A stretch of 64,000 nucleotides of DNA from Alkaliphilus oremlandii OhILAs (lineage in GTDB: Bacteria > Bacillota > Clostridia > Peptostreptococcales > Natronincolaceae): NCBI RefSeq assembly GCF_000018325.1, contig NC_009922.1, positions 2,046,001 through 2,110,000 on the forward strand, read 5' to 3'. This document shows, piece after piece, positions 45,531 to 54,076 of this stretch. The position numbers and the translations under genes are program-made. The notes beneath the pieces are model-generated. The model saw only the letters and a program-made list of their open reading frames with translations. It was not told the origin of the DNA and made no database searches. Each line of letters begins with the position of its first letter. Within the stretch, counting starts at the first letter, position 1.

Positions 45531-47927
45531 TTATTCTCTGAGTGATCCTTCCAGTTTTTCTCTAATCTCCGCTAAGATTCGGTTGTGACTCGCATTGACT
45601 TCTTCGTCTGTTAATGTACGTTCTTTATTTCTATAAGTGATGGTGTATGCAATACTTTTAAAGCCTTCTTTAATTTGGCTTCCTTGGTAAACGTCAAATA
45701 GTTTAAAGCTTTCTAATAGCTTGCCACCTTGATTTTTAATAATATCTTCAATTTCCTTTACAAGGACAGTTTCTTTTACAACCACAGCAAAGTCTCTCGT
45801 TATAGATGGATACTTTGGAAGAGGCTGATAGATTCTTTCCATGTTTGTAAGCGCTATCACTGCACCGAAATCGATTTCAGCACAGTAACATCTTTGGCTT
45901 AAGTCATAGTTTTCTACGACCATCGGATGCAGCTCACCGAGAACCCCTATAAATTTACCTTCTATTACGATATTGGCACATCTGCCTGGATGATAACTTG
46001 GATGATTTCGCTCTACAGTAAACTCATATCCCTCAATACCAAGTCCCTTTAGCAAAGCCTCTACAAATCCCTTTAAGGTGAAGAAATCTTCCTTGCCATA
46101 CATAGCCATTACTAAGTTCGGTATTTCTACTGGTAGCTCTTGTAACGCTTCCGTCTTTGGAATAAAGATTTGTCCGATTTCAAATGCTCTCATTTCTTCC
46201 ACCTTACGATTATTGTTTCGAGCAGCAACATCCAATATATTTGGCAGTAAGCTGGTTCTCATTACACTGGTTTCGTCGCCAAGTGGATTTAAAAGTTTGA
46301 TCATGTTCCTTTTAATGCTATCCTCGCCGAGGTTAATCATCTCAATACTTTTTGGACTAACGAATGAATAAGTTAGAATTTCATTAAAGCCCATTCCATT
46401 CAATAGTTTTCTCGTAGAATCTTCGATGATTTGTTTTTCAGGCTTACCGCCAACCGCGATATTTCCCTTTGCCATGGTAGCTGGGATTCGATCATATCCA
46501 AAAATCCGGCCCACTTCCTCTGCAAAATCGGCTTCCATTACAAGGTCCATTCTGTATGTTGGTACTGTAACCTCCATGGTATCATTGTAATCGACCGCTT
46601 TAATTTCTAGCTTTCTGAAGATCTCAACCATATCTGCATTGCTGATATTCGTACCTAATAATGCATTGATCTTTCTAGGTCTGATTGTTGTTGTATAGGG
46701 CTTCACTTCATTGGGATAAACATCCACTGCCCCTTCTAAAACTTCACCAGCGTTTAGCTCTACAATCAGCTGGCAAACTCTATCCGCAGCGATTCTAGTA
46801 ATATTCGGATCCACACCCTTTTCAAACCTTGCGGAAGCTTCCGTTCTTAGCGCTAGTTGCTTCGATGTCAATCTCGTACTATTGTTATTGAAATGTGCAG
46901 ATTCTATCAGAATAGTTTTTGTGCCTTCTGTTACTTCCGATTGCTCCCCACCCATAACGCCAGCAATGGCTAAAGATTTATCGTTGTCTGCAATTACAGT
47001 CATAGAAGATTTTAATTTTCTTTCCATTCCGTCCAGCGTTACAAAAACCTCGTCTTCCTTCGCTTTTTTAACGATGATTTTGTTTCCTGCAACGTAAGAT
47101 AAGTCAAAGGCATGAAGCGGTTGGCCGTACTCTAGCATTACATAGTTTGTAATGTCCACCATATTATTGATTGGGCGAATGCCAGCACTCATCAGCCTTT
47201 GCTGCATCCATTGAGGAGACGGTTCTATTTTTACATTTTTAACGACCCTTGCCACATATCTGCTACAGCCTTCTGTGTCTTCAATTTCTACAGCGATATG
47301 ATCCGATGTCTTTTCTTCAATTTCTTTCACTTCAATTTTAGGATATTGAACAGCTTCGCCTAATGTAGCGGCAACCTCTCTTGCCATCCCGATCATACTT
47401 AAACAATCTGGTCGATTTGAAGTAATCTCAAATTCAACCACCTGATCCTTCAGCCCAAGAACCTCTGTAATGTCCTTCCCTAAAGGATAAGCCTGATCCA
47501 AGATCCAAATCCCATCTTTATGCTTTTCAGGAATGACAGCTTTCGGAATACCCAGCTCATCTGGAGAACAAAGCATCCCTTCTGAAACCTCGCCTCTCAG
47601 CTTTCCTTTCTTGATCTTTACACCTCCAGGAAGTAGCGCACCATGTGTTGCAACTGGAATATAATCCCCTTCTGAAATATTGGTTGCGCCAGTTACGATT
47701 TGAAGGATTTGCTCCCCAATATTCACCTGGCAAATCACCAATTTATCTGCATCTGGATGTTGTCGAATACTGTCAATATGACCGACAACGACATTTTTAA
47801 TGTCTTCTCCCAGAACTTCAATTCCTTCTACCATAGATCCTGACATGGTCATTTTATCTGCCAGTTCAGCAGTATCTATATGTACATTTACATAATCCTT
47901 TAGCCAATTTAAAGATACATACATCAT
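45531..47927 (-). CDS. pheT: Phenylalanyl-tRNA synthetase beta subunit
   Basis: 798 residues, usual length. Order: the EMAP-II-like tRNA-binding domain (residues ~40-150, VVGHIDSIRQHPDADKLVICQVNIG), the B3/B4 editing domain (FEITSNRPDCLSMIGMAREV), B5 (residues ~405-470), the core and the ferredoxin-like anticodon-binding domain at the end (YPSITRDFAVVV to the C terminus). AGGAGG lies upstream; ATG ATG are adjacent codons, so 47927 and 47924 are both possible. The pheS stop is 13 bp upstream, one operon under the T-box. Confidence 0.97.
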   Translation of the reverse strand: MMYVSLNWLKDYVNVHIDTAELADKMTMSGSMVEGIEVLGEDIKNVVVGHIDSIRQHPDADKLVICQVNIGEQILQIVTGATNISEGDYIPVATHGALLPGGVKIKKGKLRGEVSEGMLCSPDELGIPKAVIPEKHKDGIWILDQAYPLGKDITEVLGLKDQVVEFEITSNRPDCLSMIGMAREVAATLGEAVQYPKIEVKEIEEKTSDHIAVEIEDTEGCSRYVARVVKNVKIEPSPQWMQQRLMSAGIRPINNMVDITNYVMLEYGQPLHAFDLSYVAGNKIIVKKAKEDEVFVTLDGMERKLKSSMTVIADNDKSLAIAGVMGGEQSEVTEGTKTILIESAHFNNNSTRLTSKQLALRTEASARFEKGVDPNITRIAADRVCQLIVELNAGEVLEGAVDVYPNEVKPYTTTIRPRKINALLGTNISNADMVEIFRKLEIKAVDYNDTMEVTVPTYRMDLVMEADFAEEVGRIFGYDRIPATMAKGNIAVGGKPEKQIIEDSTRKLLNGMGFNEILTYSFVSPKSIEMINLGEDSIKRNMIKLLNPLGDETSVMRTSLLPNILDVAARNNNRKVEEMRAFEIGQIFIPKTEALQELPVEIPNLVMAMYGKEDFFTLKGFVEALLKGLGIEGYEFTVERNHPSYHPGRCANIVIEGKFIGVLGELHPMVVENYDLSQRCYCAEIDFGAVIALTNMERIYQPLPKYPSITRDFAVVVKETVLVKEIEDIIKNQGGKLLESFKLFDVYQGSQIKEGFKSIAYTITYRNKERTLTDEEVNASHNRILAEIREKLEGSLRE

Positions 47928-47940
47928 CTATTCCTCCTAA

Positions 47941-48960
47941 TTAAAATTGATCGATAAAGCGCATATCGTTTTCAAACAATAAACGAATATCATCAATTCC
48001 ATATTTTTGCATGGTTAAACGGTCGATTCCCATGCCAAATGCAAATCCACTGTATATCTCAGGATCGATGCCACAATTTCTAAGTACATTTGGATGAACC
48101 ATACCAGCGCCCAAAACCTCTATCCAGCCGTTTCCTTTACATACACCACAGCCCTTTCCGCCACATTTAAAGCAGGTAGCGTCTACTTCTGCACTGGGTT
48201 CTGTAAATGGGAAATTATGTGGTCTAAACTTTATTTTCGTATCTTCTCCAAAGAAGTTTTTAGCAAAAACCTCCAATGTCCCTTTTAGATCCCCCATCGT
48301 AATTCCTTCGTCTACTACCAATCCTTCGATTTGATGAAACATTGGAGAGTGTGTTGCATCCGGCGTATCGTTTCTAAAACAACGACCTAAAGATACAATT
48401 CGGATCGGTGGCTTTGATTTTTCCATGGTTCTTACCTGTACAGGAGATGTTTGCGTCCTTAAAATTGTGTTTTCATTAAAATAGAAGGTATCGCTCATAT
48501 CTCTGGACGGATGATTCTTGGCAGCATTTAGACCGTCAAAATTGTAGTATACAGTTTCAATCTCTGGCCCTTCTACAACTTTGAATCCCATGCTGATGAA
48601 AATCTCTTTTAAATCATCCATCGCCTGTGTTAGTGGATGTTTTTTCCCCAGCTTAATGGCTTTTCCAGGCATGGTAACATCAATGGTTTCTGCCATTAAT
48701 TTTTTTTCTAATTCCTTTGATTTCACAGTTGCCTTTGCTTCCTCTAGAGCAGCCTCTATATTCTCCCTAACTAGATTCGCAATTTTACCTACCAAAGGCC
48801 TTTCCTCTGCGCTTAAAGCACCCATTCCCCTCAAGATTTCTGTAAGTTCTCCTTTTTTACCTAGATAATGTACTCTCGCTTGCTCTAAAACAGCAGTGGA
48901 ATCCGCTTGGCTAATTTCTAGCTTAGCTTTTTCCTCTAAAGCTTTTAATTTTGCTTCCAT
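47941..48960 (-). CDS. pheS: Phenylalanyl-tRNA synthetase alpha subunit
   Basis: Catalytic subunit of the class II enzyme. An N-terminal coiled coil (residues 1-85) leads into the catalytic domain with motif 2 around RIVSLGRCFRNDTPDATHSP and motif 3 at FAFGMGIDRLTMQKYGIDDI. A CFKCGGKGCGVCKG zinc-ribbon-like insert (residues ~270-285) is present. 339 residues is typical for this group. AAAGGAG precedes the ATG. First gene of pheST, controlled by the phenylalanine T-box upstream. Confidence 0.97.
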   Translation of the reverse strand: MEAKLKALEEKAKLEISQADSTAVLEQARVHYLGKKGELTEILRGMGALSAEERPLVGKIANLVRENIEAALEEAKATVKSKELEKKLMAETIDVTMPGKAIKLGKKHPLTQAMDDLKEIFISMGFKVVEGPEIETVYYNFDGLNAAKNHPSRDMSDTFYFNENTILRTQTSPVQVRTMEKSKPPIRIVSLGRCFRNDTPDATHSPMFHQIEGLVVDEGITMGDLKGTLEVFAKNFFGEDTKIKFRPHNFPFTEPSAEVDATCFKCGGKGCGVCKGNGWIEVLGAGMVHPNVLRNCGIDPEIYSGFAFGMGIDRLTMQKYGIDDIRLLFENDMRFIDQF

Positions 48961-49100
48961 AACAAATCTCCTTTCAAATATATCTTTTTATTCCTATTTT
49001 AGTCAGGGTTTTATTATAAATACAAAGTAACATTTGTTCACTTCTATTCACAAATTTATATCACGCTCAATTTAAAATTCTATTTTAAATTACAAGTACA

Positions 49101-49350
49101 AAAAAATAAAACCTCCATCCCAGAAAGGGACGAAGGTTACACTCCGTGATACCACCCTAATAATCTATTAAAATACCATAGACCACTCGAAGACTATAAC
49201 GGTGTCTACCGGTAAAACCTACGGTCTCTGTAAAGACTTTCAGAGTTACAGCTCCAGAGCGAACTTCAGCCATACTTGTTATAAGATCCTTCCAGCCAAG
49301 GGATCTCTCTCTATTACAACAGTCTATAACTTACTTTTCTCCTTCTACGC
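49101..49350 (-). promoter_or_regulatory. T-box leader of pheST (Phe)
   Basis: The minus strand carries the T-box AGGGTGGTATCACGG (49144-49158), preceded by a stem I region with GGAGCTG and a specifier triplet TTC (49261-49263), a Phe codon, 5 nt before GGAGCTG. A terminator follows: AACCTTCGTCCC with GGGATGGAGGTT and a T run (49101-49138). Uncharged tRNA-Phe should favour the antiterminator. Confidence 0.93.
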
Positions 49351-49370
49351 TTTTGTTATTGTCTAATTAC

Positions 49371-49466
49371 TTAATTACTTAATTGATAGGTTCTTTTATA
49401 CATCATATAGGCTGAAATGGAACCTGTCAACTCAAATAATCTCCAAAATACATCATGAGTATTCAT
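49371..49466 (-). CDS. YqzL-like small protein, 31 residues
   Basis: The ATG at 49466 follows AAGGAGAGGGG at good spacing. The product has the FWRLFELTGSISAYMMYKR pattern that matches the YqzL family (B. subtilis YqzL has a similar FxLFxxTGxIxxYLLYK core) from memory. The stop TAA is at 49371-49373. It is too short for standard calling. It lies between the SpoU methyltransferase gene and the pheST T-box; in other Firmicutes yqzL lies near era and recO, so the position here is different. A sigma-A promoter for the T-box operon lies within the frame. Function of the family is unknown. Confidence 0.7.
   Translation of the reverse strand: MNTHDVFWRLFELTGSISAYMMYKRTYQLSN
49402..49430 (-). promoter_or_regulatory. 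sigma-A promoter of pheST, inside the yqzL-like gene
   Basis: On the minus strand TTGACA (49425-49430) and TATGAT (49402-49407) are 17 bp apart. It points at the T-box leader, whose first stem begins about 50 nt later. Confidence 0.75.
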
Positions 49467-49500
49467 CGTTCCCCTCTCCTTCCATTAAACCGTTACATAT

Positions 49501-49529
49501 ATTATAACATAGCCTAAAAGCTGGAACAA
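49501..49529 (-). promoter_or_regulatory. sigma-A promoter of the yqzL-like gene
   Basis: On the minus strand TTGTTC (49524-49529) and TATAAT (49501-49506) are 17 bp apart, about 35 bp before the yqzL-like ATG. Confidence 0.7.
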
Positions 49530-49556
49530 GGGGATTTTACTAGAAAAGCCAAATTT

Positions 49557-50393
49557 TTAGAATTTTCTAACGGAATTTGGATGCTTGAAATATTTTTCTT
49601 CAGCAGCCTTATAGATTAAAATACTAGCAGCTACAGAAGCATTCAGCGATTCGATTTTTCCTAAAATTGGAATAATTACACGCTGATCTACCTTCGATAA
49701 TAATGCCTCACTGATACCATTTGCCTCATTGCCGATAATGATACCAATACTGGTATTATAGTCGATATCAATATAGGTTTTGTCTGTGTCTAAATCTGCT
49801 GCTATGAGTTTTACTTCATTTTCTTTTAAATCGTCCAACCATCGATCATCATCACATTGGATAATTGGCATGTGGAATATAGCCCCCATGGTAGCTCGGA
49901 GAGTTTTGCTATTATAAGGGTCCACACTGCCTTTTGTGATTATGACTGCATCTGCATTAGCACTTTCCGCAGTCCGAATAATCGTTCCCATATTACCCGG
50001 GTCTTGTATTCGATCTAAAATAACAAAGAAGAGTTCTTTGCCCTTTTGGGACTTTATTTCCTCTAAGCTTCTATTTTTCATATGGACCACAGCCATGATT
50101 CCCTGTGGATTTTCTGTGGTAGAAATCTTGCTGAATAGTTGGCTACTCACCTCATAAAGAGTATATCCAGCCAAAGCGATTTTATCTAATAATTTTTCAG
50201 CGCCTTGGGTACTATAGATCTCTTCACTGTAGATAATATAAGCAATGTCCCCGTTATGCTTGACACATTCCTCTACAATCCGCAGCCCTTCCACTGTAAA
50301 CTGCATATGCTTCATTCTATTTTTTTTAAGTTGAAGTGATTTAACATATTTGATGATGCTATTGGTCTCACTCGTAATCATATTTTTTTCCAT
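49557..50393 (-). CDS. SpoU/TrmH-family 2'-O-ribose RNA methyltransferase
   Basis: Transfers methyl from S-adenosylmethionine to a ribose of rRNA or tRNA. An N-terminal substrate-binding part (FTVEGLRIVEECVKHNGDI) is followed by the knotted SPOUT domain with its three motifs: FFVILDRIQDPGNMGTIIRTA, GIIIGNEANGIS and IPILGKIESLNASVAASILIYKA. The neighbourhood (rplT, pheS) matches the ysgA/rlmB-like gene of Firmicutes. I start it at the ATG at 50393, 6 nt after GGGTGAT and 13 nt after the ktrA stop. Which nucleotide it methylates cannot be told. Confidence 0.92.
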   Translation of the reverse strand: MEKNMITSETNSIIKYVKSLQLKKNRMKHMQFTVEGLRIVEECVKHNGDIAYIIYSEEIYSTQGAEKLLDKIALAGYTLYEVSSQLFSKISTTENPQGIMAVVHMKNRSLEEIKSQKGKELFFVILDRIQDPGNMGTIIRTAESANADAVIITKGSVDPYNSKTLRATMGAIFHMPIIQCDDDRWLDDLKENEVKLIAADLDTDKTYIDIDYNTSIGIIIGNEANGISEALLSKVDQRVIIPILGKIESLNASVAASILIYKAAEEKYFKHPNSVRKF

Positions 50394-50406
50394 TCTATCA
50401 CCCAAT

Positions 50407-51051
50407 TTATTTTTCAAGCTTTTTTAAAGCTTTATTATTACCGATTACTACAAGAACATCATCTTTCTCAAGTCGATCCATGGCAATCGGTGATACATTA
50501 ATTTCATGCTTGCGCTTTATGGCCATTACGTTGATGCCGTATTTTGATCTGATATTCAGATCTAGTAAGGTTTTTCCGATCCATTCATCAACAACAGCGA
50601 TTTCCATCACACTATAATCCGGTGCTAATTCTATATAGTCCAGTACATTGGTGGATACAAGATTATGAGCAACACGCATTCCCATATCTCGTTCCGGAAA
50701 AACGACACGATCCGCACCTACCTTATATAATAGTTTTGCATGTATTTCAGTATTTGCTTTAGCCACAACATATCTAACACCTAATTCTTTTACAATAGAT
50801 GTTGTCAATATGGAAGATTGAAGATTAGAGCCGATGGTAACAATGGCAACATCAAAATTACGGATACCCAAAGTTTTTAAAATTTCCTCATCTGTAGCAT
50901 CCGCCTGCACAGCATGAGTAACTTTATCCGATATATGTTGAATGATTTCTTCATTACCATCCACAGCTAGTACATCATGTCCCATTTTGTATAAAGTTTC
51001 AGCTACGCTACTTCCAAAACGCCCACACCCGATTACAACATATTGTTTCAT
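50407..51051 (-). CDS. ktrA: Potassium-uptake regulatory subunit KtrA/TrkA (RCK)
   Basis: Cytosolic RCK ring that gates the partner channel in response to nucleotides. The N-terminal Rossmann motif is VIGCGRFGSSVAETL with the acidic end of strand 2 (AVDGNEE); an RCK_C domain with a second ligand site covers residues ~135-214. 214 residues. AAGGATC precedes the ATG; the ktrB stop is 11 bp upstream, so the two are one operon. Confidence 0.94.
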   Translation of the reverse strand: MKQYVVIGCGRFGSSVAETLYKMGHDVLAVDGNEEIIQHISDKVTHAVQADATDEEILKTLGIRNFDVAIVTIGSNLQSSILTTSIVKELGVRYVVAKANTEIHAKLLYKVGADRVVFPERDMGMRVAHNLVSTNVLDYIELAPDYSVMEIAVVDEWIGKTLLDLNIRSKYGINVMAIKRKHEINVSPIAMDRLEKDDVLVVIGNNKALKKLEK

Positions 51052-51062
51052 ATTGATCCTTC

Positions 51063-52412
51063 CTATCCTACTAAAATTTTTCCTTCTGGATATTTGATAT
51101 TCCCTTTATTTGAGTGTTGCCTTCTAGCCAAAGCAAAAGCAATGGTTAATATGCCTACCCGTCCTGCAAACATCATGGATATCATCAGTATTTTACCGAT
51201 AATACTCAATTGTGGTGTAATGTTTAACGTAAGTCCAACAGTGGCAAAAGCTGATACCGTTTCGTAAAGGAGTGCGATAAAACTGAATTCACTGTCTGTA
51301 ATGGTCAGTATCATCGTTACAGATACAATCAGCGTTACACCAATGATTGCAATAGTTAATGCCCGATTCACTAGTTCCCAGGATATTCTTCTTTTAAAGA
51401 TCTCGGTTTCTTCTTTCCCTCTAATCACACAAATCACAGTAAAAAGAATGACTCCTAAAGTAGTTGTTTTGATCCCACCTGCCGTACCTGCTGGTGATCC
51501 ACCAATGAACATTAGTATAATAGACAATAAATGGGATGCATCCTTCATAGATACTAAGTCTATAGTATTAAAACCCGCAGTTCTAACTGTTACAGATTGA
51601 AAGAAACTTGCCATCCATCTGCTACTAGGGCTTAAACTACCCAATGTATTGACATTTTTCCATTCTATTAAAGCAAATCCAACAGTACCCACTAAAAGTA
51701 AAATTGCTGTAATCAGTAAAACCATTTTTGTATGAAGGGATACTCTTTTCAATTTTTTATTTGTAATTACATCGGCAATAACAGAAAAACCAATTCCGCC
51801 GATAATAATTAAGAATGCAACAGTTAAAGATACTAAAGGATCCGAAACGTAGGGCATTAAGTTTCTGCCATTTCCTATGAGATCGAAACCTGCATTACAA
51901 AAAGCTGAAATTGCATGAAATATAGAATATGCGATGCCCTTCATCCAACCAAATTGAGGAATAAACCTAAATGAAAGAAATAGAGCACCGATTCCTTCCA
52001 CTGTAAATGTAACGATTAAAACATATTTGGTAAATCGTACAAGTCCTGATAGACTGTATTGATTCAACGCTTCTTGGATAATTAATCTCTCTTTTAACGA
52101 TATTTTTTTTCCCAATATCACAGCGAACATCGTGGCCACAGACATAAAGCCCAACCCACCAATCTGAATCAATGTGATAATGACAATCTTGCCAAAGGTT
52201 GTCCAGTACGTACCTGTGTCTACTACAGATAAACCGGTTACACATACTGCCGATGTCGCAGTAAAAACAGCATTAATAAAACCAACGCTTTCCCCACTTT
52301 CAGATGCAATTGGTAAATTTAATAGTAAACCACCCATTAAAATCAACGCTGCAAATCCAATGACCAATACTTGTGTTGGATTTAATTTTACATATTTTTT
52401 ATTACCTTCCAT
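51063..52412 (-). CDS. ktrB: Potassium/sodium symport membrane subunit KtrB/TrkH
   Basis: K+ uptake through a four-repeat pore. The selectivity-filter Gly of each repeat can be seen: SAVCVTGLSVVDT, SAFCNAGFDLIG, VTVRTAGFNTIDL and SAFATVGLTLNIT. The gate region GSPAGTAGGIKTTT (repeat 3 helix) is also present. 449 residues, close to KtrB rather than the longer TrkH. AAGGTGC upstream. First gene of ktrBA. Confidence 0.95.
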   Translation of the reverse strand: MEGNKKYVKLNPTQVLVIGFAALILMGGLLLNLPIASESGESVGFINAVFTATSAVCVTGLSVVDTGTYWTTFGKIVIITLIQIGGLGFMSVATMFAVILGKKISLKERLIIQEALNQYSLSGLVRFTKYVLIVTFTVEGIGALFLSFRFIPQFGWMKGIAYSIFHAISAFCNAGFDLIGNGRNLMPYVSDPLVSLTVAFLIIIGGIGFSVIADVITNKKLKRVSLHTKMVLLITAILLLVGTVGFALIEWKNVNTLGSLSPSSRWMASFFQSVTVRTAGFNTIDLVSMKDASHLLSIILMFIGGSPAGTAGGIKTTTLGVILFTVICVIRGKEETEIFKRRISWELVNRALTIAIIGVTLIVSVTMILTITDSEFSFIALLYETVSAFATVGLTLNITPQLSIIGKILMISMMFAGRVGILTIAFALARRQHSNKGNIKYPEGKILVG

Positions 52413-52533
52413 GCATAAGCACCTTCCATACTTTCATAATCCATTTCTTCTATTAAGTTCATCTATTTTAATGCTCTACTACCTAAAGAATACCCCTTAA
52501 TGTTTTTTTATAAACCCAATTCGGTGTTTTATT

Positions 52534-52574
52534 TGAAAATTACAAAGAGTCCTTAACAAACTAAGGACCCTCTT
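52534..52574 (-). terminator. terminator of infC-rpmI-rplT
   Basis: AAGAGTCCTTAA arms (52545-52556 with 52562-52574) form a stem just past the rplT stop codon. The T run is moderate (TTTGTAATTTTC on the minus strand). Confidence 0.6.
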
Positions 52575-52576
52575 GA

Positions 52577-52936
52577 CTATGCATTTAATTTTTGTTTTGC
52601 TGTTTCGACTAATTGTGCGAAACCTTCTTTATCATAAATAGCCATTTCTGAAAGAACTTTTCTGTTCATATCGATACCAGCTAATTTTAATCCATTCATG
52701 AATTTTGAATAAGAAAGACCATTTGCTCTAGTAGCCGCATTAATTCTTGTTATCCAAAGCTTTCTAAAATCTCTTTTTCTTAATTTTCTTCCAATATAAG
52801 CATATTTTAATGATTTCATTACGAATTGGTTTGCAGGTCTAAACAGTTTACTTCTAGCTCCTCTAAAACCTTTTGCCAATTTTAAAACTTTTTTATGTCT
52901 TTTATGTGCTGTTTTACCAGTTTTTACTCTAGCCAT
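52577..52936 (-). CDS. rplT: 50S ribosomal protein L20
   Basis: 119 residues, the standard length. It starts ARVKTGKTAHKRHKKVLKLAKG and has the YAYIGRKLRKRDFRKLWITRINAA core. L20 is needed for early large-subunit assembly and binds its own operon's leader in Firmicutes. AAGGAGG precedes the ATG. Last gene of infC-rpmI-rplT. Confidence 0.98.
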   Translation of the reverse strand: MARVKTGKTAHKRHKKVLKLAKGFRGARSKLFRPANQFVMKSLKYAYIGRKLRKRDFRKLWITRINAATRANGLSYSKFMNGLKLAGIDMNRKVLSEMAIYDKEGFAQLVETAKQKLNA

Positions 52937-52967
52937 TATTTACAACCTCCTTCTCTTCCTGCGTTAT

Positions 52968-53162
52968 CTAATATGGTAATAATTGTGCAATTCTTCTTTG
53001 ATCACCTTTAAATACAATACCAGCTTTTCTAAGCTTTCTTTTTCTCTTCGGTGACTTTTTAGTTAAAATATGGCTAGTATAAGCCTTACTTCTTTTGATT
53101 TTACCTGTACCAGTTTTCTTAAATCTTTTTGCTGCACCTCTGTGAGTTTTCATTTTTGGCAT
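52968..53162 (-). CDS. rpmI: 50S ribosomal protein L35
   Basis: 64 residues: PKMKTHRGAAKRFKKTGTGK, then a basic tail with KSPKRKRKLRKAG. It is the standard L35 length and sits in the universal infC-rpmI-rplT order. GGGAGG precedes the ATG. Confidence 0.98.
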   Translation of the reverse strand: MPKMKTHRGAAKRFKKTGTGKIKRSKAYTSHILTKKSPKRKRKLRKAGIVFKGDQRRIAQLLPY

Positions 53163-53182
53163 TGATGTTTCCTCCCTTCAAA

Positions 53183-53701
53183 TTATGCGTTTTTCGGAGC
53201 CAATATCATAATTAATTGTTTACCTTCTAGCTTCGGTTCTTTTTCTACGGTGCTAACTTCCTCTAATATAGAAGCAAATTGTTTAATTATCGTTTGACCC
53301 TTTGTTGTGTTAGCAAGTTCTCGCCCTCTGAATTTCATCGTAACTTTTACTTTGTCTCCATTTTTCAAGAACTTACTAGCATTGTTTGCTTTAACACTTA
53401 AATCATGTGATTCAATGCTTGGGCTAAGCCTTACCTCTTTAACATCTACGATTTTTTGATTCTTTCTTGCTTCTTTTTCCTTCTTAGACAATTCATACTT
53501 GTATTTGCCAAAATCCATAATCTTGCAAACAGGTGGATTTGCCTGAGGTGCAATTTTTACTAAGTCTAAATTTTTACCATTTGCAAGTTTTTGAGCGTCC
53601 TTGGCTGACATAATGCCTAATTGGTCACCATTTGAATCAATTACCCTTACTTCTTTGTCTCTAATTTCTTCATTGATTTGTTGTTCATTGATTTCTTTAA
53701 T
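53183..53701 (-). CDS. infC: Translation initiation factor IF-3, with AUU start codon
   Basis: IF-3 binds the 30S subunit and checks start codons. The frame reads back from the ATG at residue 31 through INEEIRDKEVRVIDSNGDQLGI to an ATT at 53699-53701. That ATT lies 9 nt after AGGAGG (53708-53714). No ATG or GTG lies upstream in frame, so the start is AUU, as known for infC of E. coli and B. subtilis, where it gives autoregulation. 172 residues is the normal length; a start at the first ATG would remove 30 residues of the N domain. Confidence 0.93.
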   Translation of the reverse strand: MKEINEQQINEEIRDKEVRVIDSNGDQLGIMSAKDAQKLANGKNLDLVKIAPQANPPVCKIMDFGKYKYELSKKEKEARKNQKIVDVKEVRLSPSIESHDLSVKANNASKFLKNGDKVKVTMKFRGRELANTTKGQTIIKQFASILEEVSTVEKEPKLEGKQLIMILAPKNA

Positions 53702-53737
53702 AACTTGACACCTCCTGTGATTTTAAAAATAAATTAA

Positions 53738-53882
53738 AATAAAAAAATAAGCGGATAGTTAGACTATCCGCATAGTTTCATTATGATTATTGTTGATATT
53801 CCTATCAACAAATACAATCAAATTATTGACCTTACTAAGCTGAGCTTTAAGGTGAGAAGCGGATGTCTTCTTCTTTGTTTAC
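53738..53882 (-). promoter_or_regulatory. Ribosomal L20 leader / attenuator of infC operon
   Basis: The transcribed leader has the GACATCCGCTTCTCACCTT block typical of the L20 leader and an AAGGTC-AATAATTT segment. It ends in a strong terminator, GCGGATAGT with ACTATCCGC and TTATTTTTTT (53738-53771). The early GACATCCGC can pair with the terminator arm GCGGATAGTC, an antiterminator alternative. L20 is expected to bind here and reduce its own operon. Confidence 0.85.
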
Positions 53883-53888
53883 TAACAC

Positions 53889-53917
53889 AGTATACCAATC
53901 TTATATTCCGTTGTCAA
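53889..53917 (-). promoter_or_regulatory. sigma-A promoter of infC-rpmI-rplT
   Basis: On the minus strand TTGACA (53912-53917) and TATACT (53889-53894) are 17 bp apart, just before the L20 leader. Confidence 0.9.
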
Positions 53918-54076
53918 CATTTTTTTAAAATAAATATCATTTTTATCATAATATAATGTTTTAAAGGAAAAGACAAGAATTTTTTTCCTAATTTTTTCTA
54001 TCCATATCATTTATATTTAGATTATTTTTGGACATTATAACATTATAGAATAAACAAGGCGGTGATTAAAAAAGAT

